Below are positions 25,366-32,911 of a stretch of DNA of 64,000 nt, piece after piece. The notes beneath the pieces are model-generated. The model did not search any database and had not been told where the DNA came from. It worked only from the letters and a program-made list of their open reading frames with translations. This DNA is from Opitutia bacterium UBA7876 (GTDB lineage Bacteria; Verrucomicrobiota; Verrucomicrobiia; Opitutales; Seribacteraceae): NCBI GenBank assembly GCA_002500665.1, contig DLRY01000073.1:1-64000 (forward strand). The letters run 5' to 3'. Numbering within the stretch: position 1 is the first letter of the stretch; each line of letters starts with the position of its first letter. Position numbers and translations under genes: made by a program.

Positions 25366-26222
25366 GATGGCTTGTCTTTGGGGGCTGATGATTTCCAGTA
25401 AAAGTACAAAAGGAGGGGAATGCCGCCGTTGCAAGCCCTTAAGGCAAGGTCGTACCAGTGGTCCCACCCGTACGCGGTCATGCGGCTTAGCGCGGTGACG
25501 AAACCCCAGGCGGCCATCCACAGGGCCACCGTTCGAATTCTCCGACCGGGCAGGAGGAGGAGGGCGACTAGGATGAAGTCCTGGATAGCGATCACGGGCA
25601 AGGCAAGCAGAGCAAAAGCTTCGCGCGAGGCATAGGCGGAGGGATCGTCGCCCAGGAAGAGGTCAAGGGTTCCTACGATCAGGTCGATGAAGGAGGGCTT
25701 GAGCCAGAGGGCACAGAGGCCATGCCCCAGAAAGGTGCCTGCCACTCCCCAACGCAGGATCCATTCGATCCGCCCTTCCCACGCCGTTCCCTTGCGGCTA
25801 AGCAACAGGATGAGGGCAACGGGGGCAAGGTAGCGAGCGGCATGGCCGTAGGGATCGGTAGCATGAAAGGGGTTCCCGGGATTGACCACCCACGAGAGAA
25901 TAGCCAGAAGGAAGGACCAGCCGCCAAGCAGGGCAAGGAGGGAAAAGTCGAGCCGCCGGGTGGGCGAAGCGGGAGCCGGGTTGAGTAAACCAATGACGAG
26001 CAAGGCGAGGCAGGCCAGCCAAAGGAAGATGCGCACGGAGTCGTCGAGGTTGGTCACGAAAGGATCACCCATGGAGGCCAGAAGGAAGGAATTGAGCGAT
26101 GACGGGGACACCAGCTTGGCCGCGTAGCCAAGGGACTGGACCACGATCAGGATACGGAGAAACCAGAGAAGGCGGGGAGTCATCCGGACGGTGTCGGTGG
26201 GTTGTTCATGGGTAGAATTCAA
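25362..26222 (-). CDS. Polytopic membrane protein of unknown function
   Basis: 286 residues. I kept the TTG start at 26222 because GAGGAGG (26232-26238, minus strand) lies nine bases upstream inside the end of the sulfatase gene; an in-frame ATG at 26183 is the alternative. About seven or eight hydrophobic helices are visible (for example LLWFLRILIVVQSLGYAAKL, LFLACLALLVIGLL-like text, LLGGWSFLLAILSWVV, LAPVALILLLSR). The loops hold Trp and His (HGLCALW, GWDHWYDLA). I do not recognise a family. Position between sulfatase and metallophosphatase, overlapping the latter, suggests a link to uptake or signalling in this operon, but nothing in the sequence shows it. Confidence 0.7.
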   Translation of the reverse strand: MNSTHEQPTDTVRMTPRLLWFLRILIVVQSLGYAAKLVSPSSLNSFLLASMGDPFVTNLDDSVRIFLWLACLALLVIGLLNPAPASPTRRLDFSLLALLGGWSFLLAILSWVVNPGNPFHATDPYGHAARYLAPVALILLLSRKGTAWEGRIEWILRWGVAGTFLGHGLCALWLKPSFIDLIVGTLDLFLGDDPSAYASREAFALLALPVIAIQDFILVALLLLPGRRIRTVALWMAAWGFVTALSRMTAYGWDHWYDLALRACNGGIPLLLYFYWKSSAPKDKPS

Positions 26223-26225
26223 GGA

Positions 26226-27794
26226 TCACTGCCTCCTCGGGGCGCTCCTGCCGCTTTGCTTGAGCTCTTCGAGCTTGGCCTTCAGTTTCTCCCTGATGAA
26301 GGGTTTCTTGAAATACAGGTTGTTCGTCTCCCCAGGGTCTTCCCTGAGGTTGTACAACTGCCCGGATGCCTCCGGGGCTTTATCCGGCAAGGCGTATTGC
26401 TTGAGGCCCCATTCCCCGTCCCGGCTGTAGTTGCTTCCCCCCGACCCCTTGTGGTCGAGGTACTTCCAGTCGCCCTGGCGGATGGCAAGGGCCAGGCTGA
26501 TGGTCTGGTGAAGGGTGAATTCACGCACCGGCTCGTCCGTCTCGCCAAGCAGGACGGGCAAAAGATCGAAGCTGTCCTCGGCCGAATCATCGGGTAATTC
26601 CGCCCCCACGATTTGGGCGCAGGTGGCCATCAGGTCGGTCAGGCATACGGTCTGGTCCGAAACGCTCCCCGCCTTCACCTTGCCCGGCCAGCGAGCCAGC
26701 ATGGGCACGCGATGTCCACCCTCCCAGTTGTCTCGCTTGACGCCCCGCCAAGGCCGGGCCCCATCATGCTTATGTGTCTTGCGCATATTGATGACGGTCG
26801 GCACTTCCGGCCCGTTATCGCTGGAGAAGACGACCAGGGTATCCTCGGAGAAACCATGTTTATGGAGTGCCTTCATTAGTTCCCCCACAATATGATCCAT
26901 CTCATGAATGAAGTCCCCATGGGGTCCCGAATCAGTCTTGCCCTTGAACTTCTCGCTTGGGAAGGAGGGGAGGTGAACGGCTTGCATCGAATGAAAGAGA
27001 AAGAACGGCTTGTCCGGTTTTTCCTTCTTGTGGCGCTTGAGAAACTCAAGGCTTTTCTTGAGAAAGACCTGATCGACCGCCTCCAGATCGAAGTCCGGGG
27101 CGATCATGCCCGGGCGGTTGTCCCGCGAGTAGGGATGCTTCGGCAGGGGGCCGCGGTCGACGATGCGGGTGGGCGGGACTGGAATGCGGTTGCCCTCGAC
27201 GTAGGCGTAGAGCCAGTCCGTCGTCGGGCAACTGGCGGTGCCGAAGAAATGGTCGAAACCCCGATCAACCGGTCCACCGTCGATGGGGCGGGAATAGTCG
27301 ATCAGGCGCACCGCATCCAATCCGTTTCGGTTGATCGGCTTACCCTTCTTGTCAAAGGCGGTCAGCCCGACGTGCCACTTTCCGAACATGGCCGTCTCAT
27401 AGCCCTCCTTACGAAGCATGTCCGGCAAGGTCAGGCGGTCCGGTGTGATCAGGCAGGGGCCCCCTACCCCCGTAAAGACGCCACGGTAGTTTAGGCGGAA
27501 AGCCATGCGTCCGGTAAGCAAGCTATAGCGGGTAGGCGTACAGACCGTGGAGGGGCTGTGGGCATCGGTGAAAAGCATGCCTTCCTTGGCCAATCGGTCG
27601 AGGTGAGGGGTGGGAATCCTGGATTGCGGGTTGTAGCAACCGACGTCACCATAGCCCAAGTCGTCCGCCAGGATAAGAAGGACGTTGGGGCGCGATTTCG
27701 CAACAGCCTCGGCTTGGAAAAGAAAAAGGGCCGCCCAAAGGGAAGCCAGGCGCAAAGTTGCCGAAAGTCCTTTCACTGGATGCTTCATGCTCAT
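26226..27794 (-). CDS. Secreted S1 sulfatase
   Basis: 522 residues with a signal peptide (LASLWAALFLFQAEAVAKS). Metal site RPNVLLILADDLGYGDVGCY, activation motif CTPTR with formylglycine Cys about 85 followed by YSLLTGRM, GKWHVGLTAF, and the second metal pair in VVFSSDNGPEV. The pattern CTPTRYSLLTGR is of the arylsulfatase/N-acetylgalactosamine-6-sulfatase-like S1 group. It overlaps the upstream hydrolase gene by four bases and ends three bases before the membrane protein, so it sits inside a tightly coupled operon with an esterase, a phosphatase, a deacetylase and a NagB-like enzyme. It probably removes sulfate from an amino-sugar-containing glycan (inference). Confidence 0.93.
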   Translation of the reverse strand: MSMKHPVKGLSATLRLASLWAALFLFQAEAVAKSRPNVLLILADDLGYGDVGCYNPQSRIPTPHLDRLAKEGMLFTDAHSPSTVCTPTRYSLLTGRMAFRLNYRGVFTGVGGPCLITPDRLTLPDMLRKEGYETAMFGKWHVGLTAFDKKGKPINRNGLDAVRLIDYSRPIDGGPVDRGFDHFFGTASCPTTDWLYAYVEGNRIPVPPTRIVDRGPLPKHPYSRDNRPGMIAPDFDLEAVDQVFLKKSLEFLKRHKKEKPDKPFFLFHSMQAVHLPSFPSEKFKGKTDSGPHGDFIHEMDHIVGELMKALHKHGFSEDTLVVFSSDNGPEVPTVINMRKTHKHDGARPWRGVKRDNWEGGHRVPMLARWPGKVKAGSVSDQTVCLTDLMATCAQIVGAELPDDSAEDSFDLLPVLLGETDEPVREFTLHQTISLALAIRQGDWKYLDHKGSGGSNYSRDGEWGLKQYALPDKAPEASGQLYNLREDPGETNNLYFKKPFIREKLKAKLEELKQSGRSAPRRQ

Positions 27795-28792
27795 TCGTTC
27801 CTGCCCTTGAGTATTCGCTTGTTTTCGTCCTCGAGCCAGGCAAGGGCCGCCGAGGCGACCAGTTCGTGGCCACCTTGGAAAATCGTTACCGTTGCGGAGG
27901 CGGATGTTCTTCGGAAAACGGGAACTTTCCTTCCAAACGAGGAATCGGTGATTTCACGGACCAGGGATTCGGGAACCTTGGCCTTCTCCGTAAAGTAGCC
28001 GATTTCCTCCATCGACAAACGGTCTTCGGCCCTGGCGACCTCGTTAAAGGCCAAAAGCGAATGGCTGATGGGAACGCTCCCCTTGTGTCCATCGAGAATC
28101 CCGGCGTTAATGGACAGGTTCACACCCTTGGCCCGCTTGAGGAAGGTCAGAGGGGAACGGTTGACGTACTCACGGTCGACCTCTGGAGAGGAGCCCGGAA
28201 CCCCTCCGCAGGAAAGCTCGATATCCCTGGCGTACTTCAGCCTTTTCGCCTTGCACTCCTTGTGCCAAGCCCGCAAGTCGGAAATCGGGACCCAAGCGGA
28301 AACGCCTGCCCACAAGCCGGGCCTCTTGCCGGCCATGAGGAGGGAAGCGTAACCTCCCCCCGAAGTCCCGAGCAGAAAAACCCTTTTCCGATCCACCTTG
28401 GTTTTCCTGCAGGCAAATTCCACCGCATCCACGATATCGCTCACCACCAAGGCAGACCCCGTTGCTTGCGGTCTGCGGTTGGGTCCCCGGAAATCAGGAT
28501 GAATGTAAGCCCACCCTTTCTTCACGCAATAGTTCTCAATGGGACGGTGCAAAGTTTGCTTCCAGTTTGCCGACCAGGAATGAAGAATGACGACAAGCGG
28601 AACGGGTTCGGAGGAGGATGGAACGAAAAACCTAGTCCATTGCAAACTACCGTCGGACGAACTGGGCACCTTCACCTCGGACACCCCTTTGGTTTTGCCA
28701 TGCGCGAGAGTGTACGAACAGACCCAACAGACCAAGCCAACGGCTACAACCAGGATACGAGGAGGAGGCATGAAGGGGAAATAAGGCATCAT
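27791..28792 (-). CDS. Secreted alpha/beta hydrolase (S9/esterase type)
   Basis: 333 residues from ATG 28792 (ATGs at 28789 and 28771 are also possible; the last one starts closest to the hydrophobic leader). The leader is PPRILVVAVGLVCWVCSYTL. The alpha/beta hydrolase fold shows in VPLVVILHSWSANWKQT, the nucleophile elbow FLLGTSGGGYASLL (Ser about 144) and the C-terminal FQGGHELVASAALAWL that carries the His. It resembles prolyl-oligopeptidase-like or acetyl-xylan-esterase-like hydrolases; the substrate is not readable. Its stop overlaps the start of the sulfatase gene at 27794, so the two proteins are coupled, suggesting joint removal of sulfate and an acyl group. Confidence 0.85.
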   Translation of the reverse strand: MMPYFPFMPPPRILVVAVGLVCWVCSYTLAHGKTKGVSEVKVPSSSDGSLQWTRFFVPSSSEPVPLVVILHSWSANWKQTLHRPIENYCVKKGWAYIHPDFRGPNRRPQATGSALVVSDIVDAVEFACRKTKVDRKRVFLLGTSGGGYASLLMAGKRPGLWAGVSAWVPISDLRAWHKECKAKRLKYARDIELSCGGVPGSSPEVDREYVNRSPLTFLKRAKGVNLSINAGILDGHKGSVPISHSLLAFNEVARAEDRLSMEEIGYFTEKAKVPESLVREITDSSFGRKVPVFRRTSASATVTIFQGGHELVASAALAWLEDENKRILKGRNE

Positions 28793-28901
28793 CCGTTCAT
28801 GACCCGAATCGAAGGTAAAAATCAACGCTTTTGTGAGCAAGGAGAGTGAATTCGCCCGACCGGATGACGGGGCGCCGTCCATTTCCCGGAGACGAAACGG
28901 G

Positions 28902-30323
28902 TCACTTCCCCCAGACGTGCGAGCCCTCTACCAATTCCCGGTAATGGGTCTGTAGCTTCTTCTTAAGCTCGGCCAGTTTGACAGGGTTGGCTTTCGCCAA
29001 GTCCTCCTTTTCCCCGACGTCTTGGGAAAGGTCGAAGACCTGAAAGTCGGATAAGGTGGCCCCTTTGACCTGGTCCGCATTCCGGGAGTCAATCGTCTTC
29101 AGCTTGCCAATGCTCAATTTCGCCAACACCTTCCATTGCCCGTCGCGCATAGCGACGCGACGGTTGTTGAGGGCATTGTAGTAGACCCAGACCAAGGGCT
29201 TTTCCCTTTTGACCGGCTTGTCTTCGAGAGCAGGCAAAAAACTTGTCCCGTCCAAGGCCAGGTCCTTCGGTGGCTTTGTTCCGGCCAACTCGCAGAAGGT
29301 GGGCAGGAAGTCGAGGGCTGAGACCACCCGACCGCTTACCTGCCCTGGCTCGATGCGGGCCGGCCACCGCATGATGCCCGCGACACGAAACCCTGCCTCT
29401 GTGGTCCAGAGCTTCATTCCCCTAAGGGGATCGGCAACTCCGAAGGAACGGCCTGACCTCGGGCCATAGCGCAGAAGGGTCTCGGGTCCGTTGTCGGACG
29501 TAAAGACAACCAGCGTGTTTTCATCGAGCTTCATGGATTTAAGGGTCTTCATCAATTTGCCCACCGCGGCATCGACGTTGGTCACGTTGGCAAAGTACTG
29601 GGCCTGGTTGAGGTTCTTGGCCACACCGTCGTATTGGTTGACCATTTCCTTGGGCGAAGCCACCGGTTCATGAGGTTCGTGAAAGGCGACGTACAGGAAG
29701 AAGGGCTGTTCGGCATCCCGGGCCTGTTGTTTCTTCAGCCAGCCCAAAGCCTCGTCCATCACGAGCTGACAACTAAACCCCTTTAAAGGCCCGACCACCT
29801 TACCGTTGCGCACGAAGTTTTTTGGATTCTCATGGGACGGACTGGCGTTGTTCTGGGTCCCGAACCAATGATCGAAGCCGGCGGCGTCCGGCTGAGGCTG
29901 CTGGGGTGAATTGAACTTCCCGTTGCAATGCCACTTGCCCGACATGCAGGTTGCGTAGCCGGCTTTTTTCAAAAGATGGGGGATGGTTACCTCGGAGGTC
30001 CGCATATGCACCCCCCGACCACCGGGAATCCAGTCGTATACCCCGGCCCGGTTGGGACTGCGTCCGGTCAGCAGACCGACACGCGAGGGCGAGCATACTG
30101 GAGCCGATGAATAAAAGTCGGTGAAACGGATGCCCCCCTCGGCCATGCGGTCGAGGTGAGGGGTCTTGATCTTCGGGTGCCCGTAGCAGGCAAGATCTCC
30201 GTAGCCCAGATCGTCGCACAGGACGACCACGACGTTGGGTCTTTTCCCCTGCTTGGCCTGAGCCTGCAGGAAAGCAAGGATGAGGAGGCAGGGAAGGACG
30301 AGGGACCATAGGGTAATTTTCAT
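28902..30323 (-). CDS. Secreted S1 sulfatase
   Basis: 473 residues with signal peptide MKITLWSLVLPCLLILAFLQ. Metal site RPNVVVVLCDDLGYGDLACY, activation motif CSPSR with formylglycine Cys about 77 followed by VGLLTGRSPNRAGVYDW, then GKWHCNGKFNSP and the second metal pair in VVFTSDNGPETLL. Sequence in the region SPNRAGVYDWIPGGRGVHM matches the iduronate/N-acetylgalactosamine-type S1 sulfatases common in PVC bacteria. It is the first gene of the minus-strand series in this part, 109 bases before the secreted hydrolase gene, and it is divergent from the TIM-barrel gene at 30461. Substrate unknown. Confidence 0.93.
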   Translation of the reverse strand: MKITLWSLVLPCLLILAFLQAQAKQGKRPNVVVVLCDDLGYGDLACYGHPKIKTPHLDRMAEGGIRFTDFYSSAPVCSPSRVGLLTGRSPNRAGVYDWIPGGRGVHMRTSEVTIPHLLKKAGYATCMSGKWHCNGKFNSPQQPQPDAAGFDHWFGTQNNASPSHENPKNFVRNGKVVGPLKGFSCQLVMDEALGWLKKQQARDAEQPFFLYVAFHEPHEPVASPKEMVNQYDGVAKNLNQAQYFANVTNVDAAVGKLMKTLKSMKLDENTLVVFTSDNGPETLLRYGPRSGRSFGVADPLRGMKLWTTEAGFRVAGIMRWPARIEPGQVSGRVVSALDFLPTFCELAGTKPPKDLALDGTSFLPALEDKPVKREKPLVWVYYNALNNRRVAMRDGQWKVLAKLSIGKLKTIDSRNADQVKGATLSDFQVFDLSQDVGEKEDLAKANPVKLAELKKKLQTHYRELVEGSHVWGK

Positions 30324-30460
30324 TCCGTCATAGAAAACCAGAGCGGTCGAAACGTCGCTACGAAATTTACCTCAAAGACAATTTCCTTGATTAAGTGGTG
30401 ATTTTTTCAATGAATCGTTCCCTTTCGCCTTCCCCACGAACCCCTACCATCCCACTCATC

Positions 30461-31465
30461 ATGAGCCTAAGAAACAGATCGAAAGTCGAAATCGGCGTCG
30501 TCCCCACCCACCTCAAGTTCGTCGGGGCCCTCGCTCCGGACGAGTCCGGGAAGCTTCCCCGCACCCGCTCGGGTGATCTCAAGGTCGTATCCGGCATGCG
30601 ACTGCTTTGCCGGACCTCTCCGGTCAAACTGAACAACGTCCAGATCACCCTGTTTCCGGGTACCGATTCCAAGGATTTGGACGATATGTTCAAAGGGTTT
30701 CGCTCCCTCAGGCTCAACGTCCACCTAATCATGATGGTAGGCGGCGCCAACCCCCTCAACCACAAGGACGAGGATGCGGTGGTCGACATGCTCAATTCCG
30801 GCCTTGCGGTTGCCAAGAAATACAAAGTCAAGCACGTCTCCTCCACTTCCTTCGAGGAATGGCTGGCCGGCAGGAAGCTTTCGGGAAAAGCCTTTGACAA
30901 TGCGGTCAAGCAAGTGATCAACGTCCATGCCCGATGCTTCAAGGAAAGCGGGTTGGCCAAAAGCTCGATCGAAGCCTGGCACCTCGAGTTTCTGCGCGGA
31001 GTCGAATTTCAGAACTTCACCAACGCGGCCAAGGCCGCAACCGTGGTCAAGGGAATCAACAAGAAGATCAAAAAGAAGTTCTTCAAGGTCATGATCGATG
31101 CCGCTCATTGCGGAGATTCCGATCTTACCATGGAGGAGAATGAAAAGGTCATCAAGGACTTGGCTAAAAACGATGCTCTAGGAATCTTTCATGCCTCCGC
31201 CAAGACCACCCGCGGATGCCTCTCCACCGACGACGGTTGGATCGGGGCCTTGCTTGCCGCCTATGCCCCGACGGGCAAGCTCAAGCACGTCTTCGTGGAA
31301 CTCTTTCATCACCAGGATCCGGCGCTTGCCCCACTCCGCAAGGCAGTCAAGGGACACGGAGTCAACACCACGGACGGGCGGACCTACAACAAGGCGGTGA
31401 CCGACGGTATCATCGACGTCACCCATCGTCTAAACAACTTGGCGGCCCGCAAACTGATCGCCTAA
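30461..31465 (+). CDS. Xylose-isomerase-like TIM-barrel protein, cytoplasmic
   Basis: 334 residues from ATG 30461 (MSLRNRSKVE); the frame opens at 30395 but the first 22 codons look like leader noise. The fold and possible metal ligands match sugar phosphate isomerase/epimerase-like barrels: Glu in AWHLEFLRG, the pair Asp/His in MIDAAHCGDSDL, His in GIFHASAKTTRG and Glu in VFVELFHHQDPAL. No signal peptide. It is very Lys-rich (GINKKIKKKFFKVM). I cannot name the sugar. The next gene is a C1B peptidase 25 bases downstream on the same strand. A different member of the fold is encoded at 38859. Confidence 0.75.
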   Translation: MSLRNRSKVEIGVVPTHLKFVGALAPDESGKLPRTRSGDLKVVSGMRLLCRTSPVKLNNVQITLFPGTDSKDLDDMFKGFRSLRLNVHLIMMVGGANPLNHKDEDAVVDMLNSGLAVAKKYKVKHVSSTSFEEWLAGRKLSGKAFDNAVKQVINVHARCFKESGLAKSSIEAWHLEFLRGVEFQNFTNAAKAATVVKGINKKIKKKFFKVMIDAAHCGDSDLTMEENEKVIKDLAKNDALGIFHASAKTTRGCLSTDDGWIGALLAAYAPTGKLKHVFVELFHHQDPALAPLRKAVKGHGVNTTDGRTYNKAVTDGIIDVTHRLNNLAARKLIA

Positions 31466-31490
31466 TCAAACGAGCGACCTTCAGTCGATC

Positions 31491-32873
31491 ATGATGGGCA
31501 AGGCATCCGTAAAGGGTAAGCCCGTCAAGGGCTCGCTTACGCCCCCCCTGCTTGCCCGCTTGGGCGCATCCTTCGAGATGAACGAGGCCGACCGGGCCCG
31601 TTTCAACGCCATGGCCCATTCCGATCTCAGCCAGATCGCCCTCAGTCAGGAGCTCAAGGCCAAGGACGATGGGCATTTCAGCCATCGGGTCACGACCAAG
31701 GGCATAACCAACCAGGAGTCAGCCGGGCTTTGCTGGCTTCATGCCTCTCTGAACCTTCTGCGACCCAGGGTCATGCAAAATCTTGGCCTGGAAAACTTCG
31801 AGTTCTCCACCTCCTACCTGCAGTTTTGGGATCTTTTGGAAAAAGGGAATCGATACCTCGAAGGCATAATCAAGATGCGGCAGGTCGATCCTCTCGACCG
31901 TACCTGGAAAATGCACAACCAGTGGATTGCCGGGGACGGGGGATGGTGGGGATACGCCAAGGCCCTGATTGAGAAATACGGACTGGTCCCCGCTTCCGTC
32001 ATGCCCGAGACGAAGAACAACAAGGACACCCGCGTCATGAGCAAGGTACTGGCCGAACTACTTCGCTCTAAGGCGACGGAAATCCTGAGGGAGAGCGATC
32101 GGGGTTCCAAGGAGAGGGCCCTGCGCAAGATCAAGGAAGAGGCCATGGAAGACGTCTTCCGGTTTCTCAGCCTGAACCTGGGGGTTCCGCCCACCGAATT
32201 CGAGTGGCGCCACCAAAAGAAGAAAGAAACAAAGGTCAGCCCTAACAAGTGCGTGAAACAAAACCGGCTGACGGCCCTAAGGAAATATACCCCACAGAGT
32301 TTTTTCCGGGAAACCGTGGGTCTCGAGCTTTCCGACTACCACTGCCTGTTCCATGCCCCAGACAGACCCTTTGGCAGGCACTACGTGTTTGAGGAACAAT
32401 ACTGCACGGTGGGTGCCGACGAAATGAATTTCGTTAACCTCGATATCGACGCCATCAAAAAGATTTGCCTCAAGGCAATCCTCGCCGACGAACCGATTCC
32501 CTTCGGGGTGGATATGGGGATCGATCAGTCGACCAAGCACGGCTTGATGGAACACAAGCTTTTTGACTACGAGTCCTTGTTCGGAATCAAAATGGATCTG
32601 ACCAAAGCGGAGCGGAAGCGACTCTGCGCTCCGCGGGCCGGGCACATGATGGCCATCATCGGAGTCGACATCAAGAAGAGGGTCCCTCAAAAATGGCTCA
32701 TCGAGAACAGCTGGGGGGACGACAAGGGCCAAAAGGGACTCTGGACCCTCTTTGATTCATGGTTCGACGAGCACGTCGACCACATCATCGCACACAAGAG
32801 GCATATTCCCAAAAAAACCCTCCGGATCTTCAAGGAAAGGCCCTTAAAGCTACCCATCTGGTATTGGGACTGA
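31491..32873 (+). CDS. Bleomycin hydrolase-like cysteine aminopeptidase, family C1B
   Basis: 460 residues, no signal peptide. The catalytic set of papain-like C1B enzymes is present in order: Gln 75 in ITNQESAGLCWLHASLN, Cys 81 in the same block, His 385 in AGHMMAIIGVD and Asn 406 in WLIENSWGDD. Family members (PepC, bleomycin hydrolase) are about 435-455 residues and form ring-shaped hexamers that trim short peptides in the cytoplasm; the length here fits. The usual NQKSSGRCW is NQESAGLCW, and the C-terminus ends LPIWYWD, without the usual Ala/Pro-rich tail. It follows the TIM-barrel gene and converges on a PVC dehydrogenase gene; the functional connection is unclear. Confidence 0.9.
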   Translation: MMGKASVKGKPVKGSLTPPLLARLGASFEMNEADRARFNAMAHSDLSQIALSQELKAKDDGHFSHRVTTKGITNQESAGLCWLHASLNLLRPRVMQNLGLENFEFSTSYLQFWDLLEKGNRYLEGIIKMRQVDPLDRTWKMHNQWIAGDGGWWGYAKALIEKYGLVPASVMPETKNNKDTRVMSKVLAELLRSKATEILRESDRGSKERALRKIKEEAMEDVFRFLSLNLGVPPTEFEWRHQKKKETKVSPNKCVKQNRLTALRKYTPQSFFRETVGLELSDYHCLFHAPDRPFGRHYVFEEQYCTVGADEMNFVNLDIDAIKKICLKAILADEPIPFGVDMGIDQSTKHGLMEHKLFDYESLFGIKMDLTKAERKRLCAPRAGHMMAIIGVDIKKRVPQKWLIENSWGDDKGQKGLWTLFDSWFDEHVDHIIAHKRHIPKKTLRIFKERPLKLPIWYWD

Positions 32874-32874
32874 G

Positions 32875-32897
32875 ACTCCCGTCATCCGCTCGGGAGT
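32875..32897. terminator. Hairpin between convergent genes, candidate bidirectional terminator
   Basis: ACTCCCG at 32875-32881 pairs perfectly with CGGGAGT at 32891-32897 over a nine-base loop. It sits directly between the stop of the C1B peptidase (32873) and the stop of the propeller-cytochrome gene (32912), where a terminator is expected. No T-run follows on either strand, so intrinsic termination would be weak. Confidence 0.42.
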
Positions 32898-32911
32898 AAG
32901 CGGAACACTTT

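Noticed and set aside
30324..30460. TTGATT with 17-base spacing to ATGAAT before the TIM-barrel gene
   Set aside because: The -10 box match is only three of six.
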